From the NCBI RefSeq assembly GCF_024868665.1, contig NC_079891.1:28001642-28065641 (forward strand): a DNA stretch of 64,000 bases. The letters are read 5' to 3'. The number at the start of each line of letters is the position of its first letter. Position 1 is the stretch's first letter. The notes beneath the pieces were generated by a model. The model saw nothing but the letters and a program-made list of their open reading frames with translations, did not search any database and was not told the DNA's origin. The position numbers and the translations under genes were made by a program. Below are positions 34,969-52,300 of the stretch, piece by piece. The DNA comes from Triplophysa rosa. Its lineage: Eukaryota > Chordata > Actinopteri > Cypriniformes > Nemacheilidae.

Positions 34969-36602
34969 CAGAGGTGGACGAAGTACACAACTTCCTTACT
35001 TGAGTGAAAGTACAGATACTACTGGTCAAATATTACTCCACTACAAGTAAAAGTTGTAAAGACAGATTCTTACTTGAGTAAAAGTACAGAAGTACGTGCT
35101 TTTAAAAGTACTCAAGTATTAAAAGTAAATGTCCTTTATGTCAGTTGTGCATTGTTTTATTGTCGTATACCTTATGCCTCTGAAGCAACCTACTGAATAC
35201 ACAGAGTAGCTCACAGTATCAGTTGTATTAAAGGAGTAGTTCACTTCAAAATTTGCCCCCATTGACTTTCCATAGTCATTTTTATTCCTACCATGGAAAG
35301 TCAATGGGGGCAAATTTTGCAGTGAGCAACTCCTGTTAGAGCTTTATATGTTTAGCGCATATATGTTTAGTTTAGATATAATCCTGTATGATCATTTAGC
35401 CTAATTATCCTCATTAGCCCCCTAGGCCTATATGTATTTATGAGCAGTGTTCTTTTATTTTGTATATTCCCTTTACCAGTTTTAGCAACAATTTACCAGT
35501 AAGTAGTAAGGTTCTTGTAAATAGTAAAGTGTAGAAGCCATGTGTTTGTTGGATTTATTACCATTTGTATTACCATCATTTAACTACAAACATAAACTAT
35601 AGCTAGTATAATGAAACTATGGTATTTTTAGTTGCTGTGGTTTTACTAAAGATTATTAATTGGAGTATGGTTCCTATATTTATAAAATGGTAAATTTGTG
35701 GATACTGTGGTTTTACTGCAAATACCATCCCTGCTGAAAAAAAACAATGATTTTTTTGAGATTTTTAAATTAAATTCCTCTTTGTAGTGTGTTTTGGGTT
35801 TTATTCCAATAGGATTTACCATCCCAACAATAGAATCCATCACATACAAGTAGACAACAAGTATCCATAATACAATTCCCATTATAACCATTAAATCCAT
35901 TACATTTTATGTAGGGTTCTATTGTTTTTATTTCAACAGGAATACTTCAACTATAGTAACTTCAGTAAAAACATCATTCATTTTCCAAATCGCTTTAAAT
36001 GATATAGCAGCAGATCAGAAGTTAACATGCACGCGTAGCTCAAGGTGTATGTGATGCTTATTTACCGTTTAGCCGTTGCCGATCATTTTCATGACAATGT
36101 TTCTACAATCTTTGACTGATCGTAACCCACACATGATTACACTACACTTTAACATGTGCCTTTTTCGTCTTTTAATGGTCTATTTGCCTTTTTAGAGCAC
36201 TATCAATGGTGTAGCAGCGCCTGCGTTTACATTAGTTTAGCGGGGAAGATCCCAGAGTTGCCAGATTTGCGTTAAAAAAATCTGCCAAATGGCCATTCAA
36301 AGCTTGCCGGAAAACCGCGAGCTTAGAAAAACTGAAATACTTGGCAACAGTAAAAGGTCCTGGCAGATCGCAAGCCAGATAAATTGCGCACACAGGAAAC
36401 CCCGCTGCACAGAAACCATTTTCTACTTTTGGACCTTTTTATAAATGTAGTGGAGTAAAAAGTATGATATTTGGCTTTCAAATGTAGTGAAGTTAAAGTA
36501 CAAGTACTCAGAAAAAATAATACTCAAGTAAAGTACAGATACTCAAAAAGTGTACTTAAGTACAGTACTCAGGCAAATTTACTTCGTTACTGTCCACCAC
36601 TG
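34969..36602. mobile_element. hAT-like element with perfect 8-bp target duplication, inner, 1634 bp
   Basis: Ends: CAGAGGTGGACGAAGTAC and inverted CAGTGGTGGACAGTAACG. GTTTCGCG is repeated exactly at 34961-34968 and 36603-36610. Subterminal regions carry tandem TACTTGAG/AAAAGTAC words. It is non-autonomous and holds the hairpin at 35232-35334. Confidence 0.85.
35232..35334. ncRNA. Long near-perfect hairpin, microRNA-precursor-like
   Basis: A perfect 27-bp inverted repeat (35247-35273 against 35293-35319, containing GCCCCCATTGACTTTCC) encloses a 19-nt loop. It is extended by 14 bp of outer stem with two mismatches (AGGAGTAGTTCACT and AGTGAGCAACTCCT). Total stem is about 42 bp. It could be a MITE core that folds when transcribed in either direction and might yield small RNAs. 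No expression evidence. Confidence 0.5.
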
Positions 36603-37020
36603 GTTTCGCGCTACGAGGAGTGAGTAATCCTGCTTCAGATGATTCAGATCGTGCTGCGAACTGAACAAATCATTTGAACTGGTTCATTAGCCTATTCAAA
36701 TGGTTTTGCCCATTGTTCAATTAATGCTTTCAAAGGAATCGACTCAAAAGAATCGATCACTCGGGAATGCCCGTAAAAAGAGAGGACAACCTTGAAATAA
36801 ACAACGCGTTTTAAAAAGTATATTTTAAAATGAAGGAACGAAGGAACGTCACGCAATGCAAGTTATGTAATGAAGTAAAAGTACAGATGTTCTATTAGAA
36901 ATTTACTCAAGTAAGAGTAAAAGTACACACTTTTAATTTTACTTAAAAAGTACATATTTTCCAAAATGTTACTCAAGTAAATGTAACGAAGTAAATGTAG
37001 CGCGTTACTACCCACCTCTG

Positions 37021-41288
<4,268 letters not shown>

Positions 41289-41617
41289 GGAGGACCGCAT
41301 ATCCTACAATCTATTTTCTTATAGATATCTGATGTTTTTTCTTTTAAACACACTCAAACCCCAAACCTCCGTAGTTCTCTCATCTCAATCTCTGTGATTT
41401 TAGTATTTTTATCTCACCCAAGGCTCTTATTTATAGTCCTCTCCATATTTTATTAAAAAAGAGCATTAGGTTGCCATGCGGTAAGACGACAATACAGAAA
41501 AAGGATGTTAATTAGCAACTACTGTGCTATTTTTCAAGAGAAAAAATGTTTGACTGGTTGAAAAGCATGCCTTAATGATTGCAGAATGGTTTGAAGTGGC
41601 TTTTTTGAAGTACTGTA

Positions 41618-42332
41618 CAGGGTTTTTCCTGGCTCGTAATGAGGCGGAGGTGGTGCCATCCTGATCTTGTACACACACACGAAGGCCTACCGTACCTTAA
41701 CAAAAGTGACTTTGACGTATTAAAAGTTCTAATAAAATTTGACGAAAATGACCATTTTTAAGTTATATAAAACATTACTTTTATTCAACCAAACAGAAAT
41801 GTTTTTTTAATCAAATAAAGCTTTTTTTATAATTTTCAACTAACTTTTCAGCCCACAATAGCCAACTGAATTAACCAGTTTTACTAAATGAGCAAAGCTC
41901 ATTCACGTCTTGCATTCTCTGTGGTTCACTTTAAATGATTCAATGATCTGTTATATTCGCTAGTGACTGAAAAGTTCAATAGTTTAAATGAATCGGTTCA
42001 AATGAGTCGTTCTGAACGCAATGTGCGTTCATACTGGCGAACTCGCGGTGTACAGTATACGCTGATTCAACGATCCAACTGCACAGCTAAAGACATTACA
42101 ATGATGTACGTCATGTTAATTTAAGAAATTTCAAGAAATTAAACGTACTTGGATGCAAAACAAACAGCAGTGAAACACAGCTAGCTCTTGTTCTGCAACT
42201 CCTTTTAGCGCCTCTACTGTGGCGTAATGCCGCAACTGCAGTTACAAATGACTGTTAAATGCACGCAGCATTTCTTGTGAAGACATCCGACATAATTTTG
42301 GCGAGAGTCTGAGGCGGCACGACAAAACCCTG
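41618..42332. mobile_element. Transposon with CAGGGTTTT ends, 715 bp
   Basis: The left end CAGGGTTTTTCCTGGC and the inverted right end CAGGGTTTTGTCGTGCC, both followed by GAGGCGG or GCCGCCTC words, are flanked by ACTGTA at 41612-41617 and 42333-42338. The right 450 bp match, inverted, the interior of the hAT-like element at 8651-10372. It sits about 330 bp after the gpr83 stop and may lie in the 3' untranslated region. Confidence 0.65.
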
Positions 42333-42737
42333 ACTGTATTATACTAGACATAGAAACGAGAAGCTTAGACGACAGTTTCATTGTGTAACTGTTACTTGAC
42401 ATCAATTAACTTTTTTGTAAGGGCTGTTATGTAATGATATTTACATCTGACAGCTATTATTGCACTGATATCATAAGCAAGTTAGGGGTGTTATTTTTAC
42501 ACTTATTTCCTGTACATGATGTCTGTTTGTTTATTTATTTATAACAATTTAGCCATACCTCATCAAAAACCCCATTACATGAGAAATTTTCAGGAAGTAG
42601 GCTACTGTATTAAAAAGTGTTTAATATCTTGTTTATAAAGGTTACAGTAACTTAAAATATTAATAGTGTAAAATGAAGTGAAATGCTGCTGTCATAGACT
42701 CATTTTTTGAGTCCTGTAAGAGATCTCTCTCTCCCTC

Positions 42738-43509
42738 CCTCGAGGCGTATTAAGACCTCATGGTGCCCCTGGGCGACAGTCCCAGAGGTGCCCCCCATCA
42801 ACCCACCTACCCACACGCAAGAATCCACTCATTAAAAGATTTATATATTAAAAGATTTTATAAGAATGAAACTCAGCAATTTACAATATACTATTTTACA
42901 AGAATTACACATTAACATGACACTTTTGTAGAATAGAACACAAAAAACAACTCTTTTCCATCAAGTATTTTTAACAATTAGGTTTGGACCTTCAATAGTG
43001 GCCTTACCTCCACGTACTATTAGCATACATTATCGGCACTATAACATCTTATTTCTGACGCATGCCATGTATATATACCTTTATTAATCAGTGCTATTCC
43101 CCGCATTTTTAGTCGCCGCTACAACAATGCGCTCTGCATCGTTCCCGCTTCCATCTGTTTGAAGATTAAAGTGTACACGAAAGACGACTCGCCTCATAAC
43201 ACTCACTTGTGATTGGCTGAATGTTAATTTACTCAAATCTATGTAACTAACCAGATAACATGGGCGGGAATGTTGGCGGAGGTGTGTCGAAAAAGTGCGG
43301 GGGACAGAACCATTTTTATCTGAAAGTGGGGGTATTCCCGCACATGGTGCCACGCCTATTTAGCTCAGATGCGTGACTTAAGTCTTAAAAATCAAGTGCT
43401 TATGTACATTTATAAAAAAGTATATTTTGTATTGCGGGTTTATTTGGTGTCCCTAAAGTCTTGGTGCCCCTGGGCACTCGCCCAATTGCCCATAATGGAA
43501 TCCGCCTCT
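42738..43509. mobile_element. hAT-like element with GAGGCG ends
   Basis: The left side reads GAGGCGTATTAAGACCTCA then TGGTGCCCCTGGGC. The right side, inverted, reads CAGAGGCGGATTCCATTA then GTGCCCAGGGGCACC. CCTCCCT-rich flanks on both sides blur the target site. No transposase. Confidence 0.5.
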
Positions 43510-44230
43510 GCCATCCTCCCTCCCTCTCTTACTGTACTATAAGCGCACTGTTGATGTTACCACATCTCACTGTGTTGTAGATATAAAAAGATAACAGTTT
43601 TAATGCCATTGATTACTGTGCTCCGTTACATGTGCTAATTTAAAGTATATAAAGCCTTCTTCTGGACATTTCAGAAAGGAGCTTTTGTAAGAAATGATAT
43701 GAAACATTTTAAATTTAAAATAAATGACAGTAAGTTACTTTTGTAATGCAACACCTGTCTAGACTATGGATTATGTTGCAGAGACTCAGGTCTGAGTAGT
43801 TTATTCAAGTTTGCAAAGAAACACTATAAAAACTGTCAATGATGAATGAAAAAAGCTCCCACATATTGCTCATGCAGAGAGCATGTGTGCAAAATAGGAC
43901 ATGTAGCAAGTAGCAGTCAAATAACAGAAGCCGTATACAGCCTTTATCTGTTCATTGTTGTCAGTGTTGTACCAGACACAGACTCTGTCTTCACTGTTCT
44001 CTAAATGTGCAAAAACATGACAACTGTGCAGGCATTTCTTATGTGAATATGCAATGAATACAATGGTGAATCTAAAAGTAGATGAGCTTGTTTATTGTTT
44101 ACAGTCCCATATCATTTATTGAGCTTGAATGTGACAATTTAACGTTCACAGCAAAAAAACAATAACTAGCGCAAAACAGTCCAATGGGTACACAAGTGTT
44201 TACTCACAGCAATCTGGGGTGGGTACCTTG

Positions 44231-44714
44231 CAGTGTTGGGTGTAACTACTAAGTAATTAGTTACTGTAATTTAATTACTTTTCCTTGGGGAAAGTAAAGT
44301 AAGGGATTAATTTGCTTTTTTCCATAATTTAATTACAGTTACTTCTGATGTAATTAAACTAAATACTTTGTGTAATATATGTGTGTGCAATAGTGGAATT
44401 GACATCAAAATTTAAAGTGTAACATTAAAATCCATGCTTTAATGTATAATTCTCACATTTGTAACAGTTTGGTCAGTTAATAATACTACTTTATGTAGTT
44501 TTATATTATTTATTTGAATGAATTAAAAGAGCTGTTTCATGTCTATCCTTGAATCACTTAACTAATCAAGGTTGATATAGGATATAGTAATTAGTAATAA
44601 GTAATTAAATACTTTTTGGAGAGAGTCATTTGTACAGTAATCTAATTATATAAATGAATATGTAATTAGTAACTAGTAATTAATTACTTTTTCAGAGTAA
44701 CTTGCCCAACACTG
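44231..44714. mobile_element. hAT-like MITE, 484 bp, perfect 8-bp duplication
   Basis: Ends CAGTGTTGGGTGTAAC and inverted CAGTGTTGGGCAAGTTAC. GTACCTTG is repeated exactly at 44223-44230 and 44715-44722. The interior is AT-rich with repeated AGTAATTA words and no coding capacity. Confidence 0.9.
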
Positions 44715-44722
44715 GTACCTTG

Positions 44723-47598
44723 TATAAAATTTCACAGAATTATGTTAAATAAAAATGTTTAAATATTTTTAAACATCACATATGTGTACAGTATAACGTT
44801 TAATCGCTTTAAATTGAAATGTACCAAATCTTTGTAATAAACAAGTCCTAAAAGTTTGATTCAGATGTCATTTTGCATTCAATGTAAAAATTTGTCATAT
44901 TTTGTCACCACTGCTTATTGTCACGTCAGGTTTTTTATTTGTCTAAACCAAGACAAATGTTGCTTTGCACCAACCTTGTATTGCATTTTTCTTTCAACTA
45001 CTGCAAAACAAGGACTTCATATATTATTTCAATTCAGCCATTAGACAACTGAATGTAATGACAGTAATTGTGACAGATTAAATCTCTACAGTGTATGTTG
45101 CTGTTTGATCTTGTGTAATGTGGGAAATGTTTGTGTGTGAGGGCGAATGTATGTCCACATGTTGTGTGTGAGAAATCTGTTTTTTTTAGTTTGTGTATTT
45201 CCCAGTTGCGGTGTTGAAGTTGTTAATTTACACGTGTTGTGATTTATTTAGTTCGTTGGTTTTGGTCCTAAATGAGAATATGTTTTGCTGTAGGCAACAC
45301 ATGTATTGGTTGATACTCTAAAAAACAGTAAAATGCACCTGTTTCTTTTCTACCTGCTAAACTTAAACGTTGTGCTTTTTTTTAAAGCTGTCATGTTAAA
45401 AATAGTATATCTAAATAGTACATTTTTATATCTTTTTATATGTGTCTAATATGATAATTGCAACCAGGGCTCTCCTTCAAGAGCTTACAAAATTCAGCCA
45501 AACAATACAGTAGGATGTGAAAAAGAAGCACGTGAAGCAATCAACTATTTTAACTTGACCATGAGGCATACTATTGTTTGACTAGTGATTGATTTATATT
45601 ATGACACAAAAGTGAGTATTTTCTGTGTCGTAATGTAGGCCTAAATAAAAATTCTGTATAAAACCACTTGGCTTTTTCTGTGTTGGGTTTTGTTTATTTC
45701 ATTTGTGAGATGCGTCATTCTCTTTTGCATTTGTTTTCCTGTTAGAAGAAGAGACTTTGTGTGTGCCATGCGTTTATGTCCACATTTAGATTCTGTCTGG
45801 GGTTTATCAAAAAAGTATTTGCAGTCAAGTATATACATGTATTTAACATTAAACAGATATTAAAAAAAACATTTATTTAAAACCTTCTTGCAAACATGAC
45901 AATGAGGTCTCCTTTTGCTGTTCTTTATGAATGGAGCTTTAAATTCAATCATTTCTTGTATTGCCTGGCTGCCTGCATGAACCTACTACTGTGTCAACGC
46001 AAAAGCTCTGCTATTTGCACACATGAGAGGGGCTATTTGTGGAAGGCCTGAATATTTTGGACTAAAGTAATTAAGTGGACTGAATTCATTTATTTGACTA
46101 ACCAATAACTGTCTATGTCTTGTGTCTTAAAAAAGATATATTGTTGTTCTTTCTCTCCCTTGCTTACTCCAGCTTTGATCGTAGTAGCATGGCCTTGTAA
46201 ACTAACGGTATTGTTTAGCGTGTTGACAAAATGTTTATATGGTCTCCTATTTGTAATTTGCTTTGGATAAAAGCATCTGCCAAATGAATAAATCAAAGTA
46301 AACAAGAAAGGACATATTCCTTACAATTCACATGCTAATTCACTGCCATAAAAATGTCTAAAATAGGAAGTGAATAACACTGACAACCCATATAACAGGA
46401 CAAAAGGCTTTGTGTCACAGTGCTGATACACATGAGACACACTGCTTTCAATGACAAACTTACTAAAACAAACCCATAGCACCATTCAACAGTAAACAAC
46501 AGCCAGGTTCTACAGTAGAGAATCTAGAGAATGGGAAGAGTAGGTTATAGCTCAGTGTTTTGATTTTAAAACATTGTCTTTTTTTCAATGAATATACATT
46601 AATGTATGTATTATGCTTGTTGATGCAAGAAAACCCAGATTGCCTTTTGTCACATAATGGATGTGGCAATAAACGCACGACAGAGTATATGAGGGTATCT
46701 TTTAATTAATCCACAGACGGAAAAAACAAGCATAATCAGGGAGAACAGAAACAGGTGATAGACTAAATTAACTCATGATGAACTCAGGCAAAGGAACACC
46801 AAAAGAGATTAAAACTGACACCTTTCTTTTGTCACACCACAAAACAGAATATAAAAGTGGTCAATGACAAAAGCTTAGTGTCAAGGAAAATAAAATCTAT
46901 AGAACAAGCTTTTCCACCCGTCAAAAAATAGGAGATATTCAAAACAATTTGTCAGTTCATTTACAATGAAAAATAGTTACACATCACAGTTTCATTTTGA
47001 TACACCAGAGAACTAAAGAGAAAAAGCCCACAGATTATTATGTCATAATATGGCCCATTACAATTGGCTAACGTTAGACAACAGAATGGTTTGTACACAA
47101 TGCTATAGGCTGGTAGAATAATAAAATAAAATTAGATTAAATAATTTAGGCAAAATTAGTGCTGGGCAATAAAACGATATCGATGAGACACCTTTATCAA
47201 TAATGATAGAAAAAATGTTTGATATAACGCTGCAAACTTAACATGTAGGCTAGTTTTGTTGTATAACAAAGATTTACCTTGAAGTGCTCAGAAAACCATA
47301 CCTCAGTGAGAAAAATGAGATCAGCTCAGGTTTAGATTCTCATCACTCTTTCTTGCTTCCTGATTATATTCTTGATTATTGATTCTTAATCTTTCTGTGT
47401 ATATGGCTACACTATTTTTTTTGCCCATACAGTTAACAGCATTGTATCATTGCCAGCAGGGAGCTCGCCAACCCCCCACCCCATTTCACTCCACACTTTT
47501 CTTTCTCACAGCTGTACCACTCTCTCAAGACCCATTTACATCACACCTATAATGACTCTCTTCAAAAGTAGATGAATCATACATCTAAGAACAATTGA
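44723..47598. other. Spacer between gpr83 and the RhoGAP gene
   Basis: No gene recognised. A worn SINE with the tail GCTTTGGATAAAAGCATC ends near 46295; a weak head may begin near 46170. The 3' untranslated region of the RhoGAP gene should start just below 47598 on the minus strand, but its end was not located. Confidence 0.4.
46253..46295 (+). repeat. SINE tail fragment
   Basis: The conserved fish SINE tail is seen (TTTGGATAAAAGCATCTGCC followed by AAATGAATAAAT). The tRNA-like head is too worn to name. Confidence 0.5.
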
Positions 47599-49370
47599 TT
47601 ATAGTTTGTTTTGCACAGGCCCTCTGTTGCGAACATTAACGGGAAGCTTGATGCATATTGTGTGGCGGAAAGTTCCTGCAAATTTGGTAGCGGGTTTCGG
47701 AGACAAGGTGCCCTGATTAGCATTTCCATGAAAGATGCCAATACTGTGACTAATGCCAGAACCACTGCTAATGCTAACAGCGGGTTGGGCATTTTCAATA
47801 ATGCTACCAGGGTTGTGCAGGGCATCAGTGGCATTCGCGCTACTAATAACTTTGTCACGAGTAACAGATTCGACATTCTGGACAGTATTCTTGTCTGGGT
47901 AACCGCATACTCCATTGCCAAGACTACTATTGCCGCTGATCATGCTAACATTGGCTCCAGTATCCTTCTCGCCCACATCTTCAAAAGAAGAATTGCGGGC
48001 ATTCACCTCTATTGACATTTGTTGTGACGTTTCAGAACAAAGCCCTAAAGGACCGTCATGACCATAAAACAGTGTTTGGGGAATGGTCACCTCAAGCGAT
48101 TCCCCCCCTTTGGCCTTCTTTTGTTCGGTGAACCCAAGCCTCTCATTATGCTCAGTTTTCATAGTGACACTTTTTGAAGTCTGATCTCTGACCTTCGAAT
48201 GTTTGAGCATCACTTTTCCAGCAGAAGGAAAGAAAGTGATTTTCATTCTGCTCACTTTTTGCCCACCAGAGGCATGTATTACAGAGCGTGCATTTAAACA
48301 CCTCAAATGACTGTCAGAGTTGTCTTTTTTGGTAATGATTTTCGGTGCGCCCAAAGGTGTTTGTTTTAACTCGGATTCCTGCATCTCATTGTCGATCTGC
48401 TTTGCCATTGGGAGTGTCCGTATGCAGCAGGGCTCCCGCGAGACTGCTTGAGAATCCACGTCATGTTGCCCTACATACTCAGCAAGACACTGACAATCTG
48501 ACGCACATTGTCGTTGTACAGCTTTAACCTCCGTTATAATAAACTTCATCGAATCCTTGCTCTCGACTCTCTCTGCATGAGGAGATGCCTCAAACTTTCT
48601 TTCTTTCTTATCCATTTCTAACTCTTGATCCCACATGTCCACCTTCTCCTCCTCATCGTAAGTAAAAACGTTCGTCCAACGTTTCCTAGACATCTCAGGC
48701 GTGAGAGGCCGCAATCTCGCACCGGCGCCAAACAGAAAAGGTCGACTCTGTGTATCTTGTGGGCTTGGGATCAAATCGGCGGAGCTCAGAGACAGCGTGC
48801 TATCCAACGAGCTGAGAGAGGAAGTGGTAGCAGACGACAGGCTTGACATGCTTGCCAATTTCTGCGCGGGATGCTTGAAGCGGGTGGGGATTTGTGGCGA
48901 CTTCCAGAAAGTGTAACGGCGTCGCCTTGGGCCCGTTGCCGAATTATGCACCTGTTGTTCTGGGCTTAACCCCATGGAGCTCCGAGACTGCTCGATTCGG
49001 TTGTTTATCACAGCTGCATCGTAGCTGGATTGTCGGATAACAGGAGTGTGCACCAACATTTGCGCTTGGGGCGTTGCAAAATACATCATGGGCTCAGAGA
49101 GGCATCGATCACGCGTTTGGCTAAGTTTACCAACCCCCAGCGTGTTCACAGAAGCACTAGATTGTGATGAAATTGAATCCAGTGTTCTACAGCTGTACGT
49201 TCCCTGCGATGCTGGCGCATCAACATGAAAGGGGCGCGTTCTCCTCTTCTCTTTGAAAGAAAGTGCGGCCAGAGGGAGGAAAAGTGGGTGGACTTCAGGA
49301 GAGAGAGGGGAAGATACGATGAAGTCTTGATCTGTGTCTTCTGAAGAGGAGTGTTGAAGATATGAGCCAT
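47599..49370 (-). CDS. arhgap20: ARHGAP20 last coding exon
   Basis: This single 1772-nt exon codes about 589 residues after the RhoGAP domain. It follows acceptor TTTTGTTGTAG with two bases that complete an Asp codon ([17 protein letters not shown]). It is Ser-rich and mostly without predicted fold: [19 protein letters not shown] near 49370-560 nt, [14 protein letters not shown] and [25 protein letters not shown] resembles the repeated RRCSEP motif of ARHGAP20 tails. The stop follows GPVQNKL at 47599. Uninterrupted over this length, so under selection. Confidence 0.85.
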
Positions 49371-52300
49371 CTACAACAAAAGAAAAATCTGTCACTTATA
49401 CACGCACGGTCATATAAATTCACTTTCACTGACTTGAAAGAAAGCTTATAGTGGCTTCACAGAGCGCTCTTTATCACATTTTGTCTGTTATTAAAATTGC
49501 AAAAATAATTAACGTCTATTATAAAATGCATTACGAATTACCATTTAAGACCTTGTCCACATGAATAAAAAATCTTTTCATGAATTTTAAAAAGCTCTTC
49601 ATCCACACTAGCGTTTTCAAGCATTATCCAAGTACTGTCCATCCACGCTAAAACATCCTGAAAACGCTTACATCCATCTACTGCGCATGAGTAAAACACT
49701 TCAACCCGCGACTTTTATTTACTTTCTGCCTTATGTTGCGTAAATATAGGAAAGGCAAAGAGTTTTTTTTAAATGGACAGACATTGAGGTAGGAATGTTG
49801 ATGCATATACAGTAACACCAACTATAATGATGCAAAAGCGAAAATTTCGCTGCCAACCAAAATAACTGTAAGTAATTAAATATTGTGTCTCCTAACAATT
49901 AAATACATAAAAGTCAGGAAAAAGCCAACCTAAAAAAGTATGTTTTTAAATAAGATTTAAAAATATTTAAATTTAAATTCTGTGCGTCTCTGATGTTAGG
50001 AGGCAGAGCATTCCAAAGTCTAGGAGCATAGGATGAGAAAGCTCTGTCCCCTACAGAACGTACCCGTGTCTGTGGGACTACCAATAGACCTGCTTGTGAG
50101 GAGCGTAGATGACGCTTAGGTGCGTATAAAGTTAAGAGTGCAGACAGATACTGAGGGGCCAGACCATGCAGTGCCTTATATGTGAGCATGAGGACTTTAA
50201 AGTCAACTCGGAACCTGACCGGGAGCCAGTGCAGAGACTTTAGAATTGGTGTGATATGCTCATTTCTCGGTCAGGATCCTAGCAGCTGAATTTTGCACAT
50301 ATTGCAATTTGTTAAGTGTGGTTTTAGGAACCCCAGCAAGAAGGGCATTGCAATAGTCAATACGGGAGAAAACAAAAGTATTTATAGGCCTTTCAGTCAC
50401 GGAAAGGGATAACATAGAACGGAGTCTAGCAATATTTCTGAGATGAATGTAGAAGTTCTTTACGGTGTACTGAACATGAGAGACAAATGACAAGCTTGAA
50501 TCAAATATTACTCCTAGATTTTTTTATTTGGCTTGTGGTTCCAAAACAGAGCCATCAACGTTTAAGAGTAGTGAACCAGCTTTACGAAGCTGATGGGAGG
50601 TGCCAATAAGCAAAACCTCAGTCTTATCACTATTAAGACACAACAAGCTTTGGGACAGCCATGATTTACTCTAAGAAATACAATGTGTTAAAAAAGGAAC
50701 ATCCCAATTTTGACTAGGCTTAGAGTGAATGTAAATCTGAGTATCGTCTGCATAAAAGTGATAATTAATCCCAAGTGATCTTAAAAGCAATCCAAGTGGA
50801 AATATGTAAATGCTAAAAAGTAAGGGACCTAAAATTGAACCTTGAGGAACACCCGTACAGACAAAACCAGTCTCAGACCGGCTACCACGCATACACACGA
50901 ACTGTTTTAAGATCGGATAAGTAATATCTAAACCATGTTAAGACAGTCCCAGAAACACCAAAGACAGTTTCCAGACGTTGGAGTAAAAGGTTGTGGTTGA
51001 CCGTATCAAAAGCAGCACTAAGATCCAAAAGGATTAGAATAAAAAGAGAACCAGAATCAGAGGCTATTAACAGATCATTGGAGACCTTGACCAAGGCTGT
51101 CTCAGTACTATGAAATTTTCGAAATCCAGACTGAAGGGGCTCGAATAGATTATTTAGTGTAAGATGACTGTGTAGCTGCAAAGCCACAACACGTTCAAGA
51201 ATTTTCGCGAGAAAAGGAAGATTTGATATAGGACAATAATTATTTAAATGATCCAAATCAACATTATGCTTTTTTGGAACCGGTGTTACAACAGCAGTTT
51301 TCAATGGTGCTGGTACAACACCAGAATGCAAGGAATCATTAACAATACTGAGAACAGCAGGGCACAATGAATCCAAACAAGATTTAAACAAGCTCATTTT
51401 AAACAACATATTTTTCTCACTTAGGATTTCATTAATAGACAATTCAAAAGGAATTGCATGAATTCGATAAATGAATTAAGTTTTTTTACGAGATGGTTCA
51501 TTTAACTGAACTGATGCTATTAACTGAGCTATTAAACTGGAGTTTAATAAGATAAAACAATTAAAACTGTTTCCATTTATTTAATGCACGCGCTTGTCCA
51601 GCACGCGCGTTCTCTGTTCTGCAAAGAGCCACACTCTGGCATCATTAAAACATCAACGGTTATTTCCAATGTTACATCATCCCGACGAATATGGGAATCA
51701 CAAAGTTAAGACACTGGAACATTATTTGTTACATCGTGGCAACGAATATGGTCCGGTTGTCACTGTGGTAGCTGAGGAGACCCATTAGTGGCATTATTCC
51801 TTGTTGATGAACTAGACCGTTATGGGAAGCTTCGTGGATATGAACTACTACATCTGAAATGTATTCAGGCTGGATTTGTTGTCAGTCAAACATTTATTAA
51901 ATATTCTGGATCCGTAAGTGCAACTCAGAAGAGAAATCGCTGTCTTGATTTTGGCTACACTGTAAAAAAGAAATCCCATAAAAAACGGCAGAAAATTACC
52001 AGTACATTTTCCTTTATTTTATGGACATTTCCGTTAATGCTAAAATGCATTTTAATGCAGTGCAAAATGTAAAATATAGGTTAAACAACTGTAAAAATGA
52101 ATACAGAAAATTCCTTCATATTAATACAGTAGGCCTATATTGTGCCCTATTTTTACGGATTTTTTAGAGTGTACCGTACAGCTGGCCGTGGTTCGAAAAC
52201 ATGACATTTTACATATGTCCATCTAGAAAACATGTTGCTTTCACGTAATAGGTTGATGTGTAATTATTATGAGACGTCATATTATCCCTTTATAACAAGA

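Larger units (their letters stand above)
34206..37020. mobile_element. hAT-like element (CAGAGGTGGGTA family), outer
   Basis: The left end CAGAGGTGGGTAGAGTAG and the inverted right end CAGAGGTGGGTAGTAACG match, followed by ACTCAAGTAAAAGTA-type repeats. No clean 8-bp duplication was seen at the outer borders. It contains a second hAT-like element at 34969-36602, inserted later. No transposase recognised. Confidence 0.65.

Noticed and set aside
34580..35029. 149-codon minus frame
   Set aside because: It crosses the border of the inner hAT-like element and its target duplication, so it cannot be an old conserved gene.
47577..48916. Plus-strand and other-frame ORFs opposite the large RhoGAP exon
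   Set aside because: They are shadows of the long minus-strand coding exon. No family resemblance and no own context.
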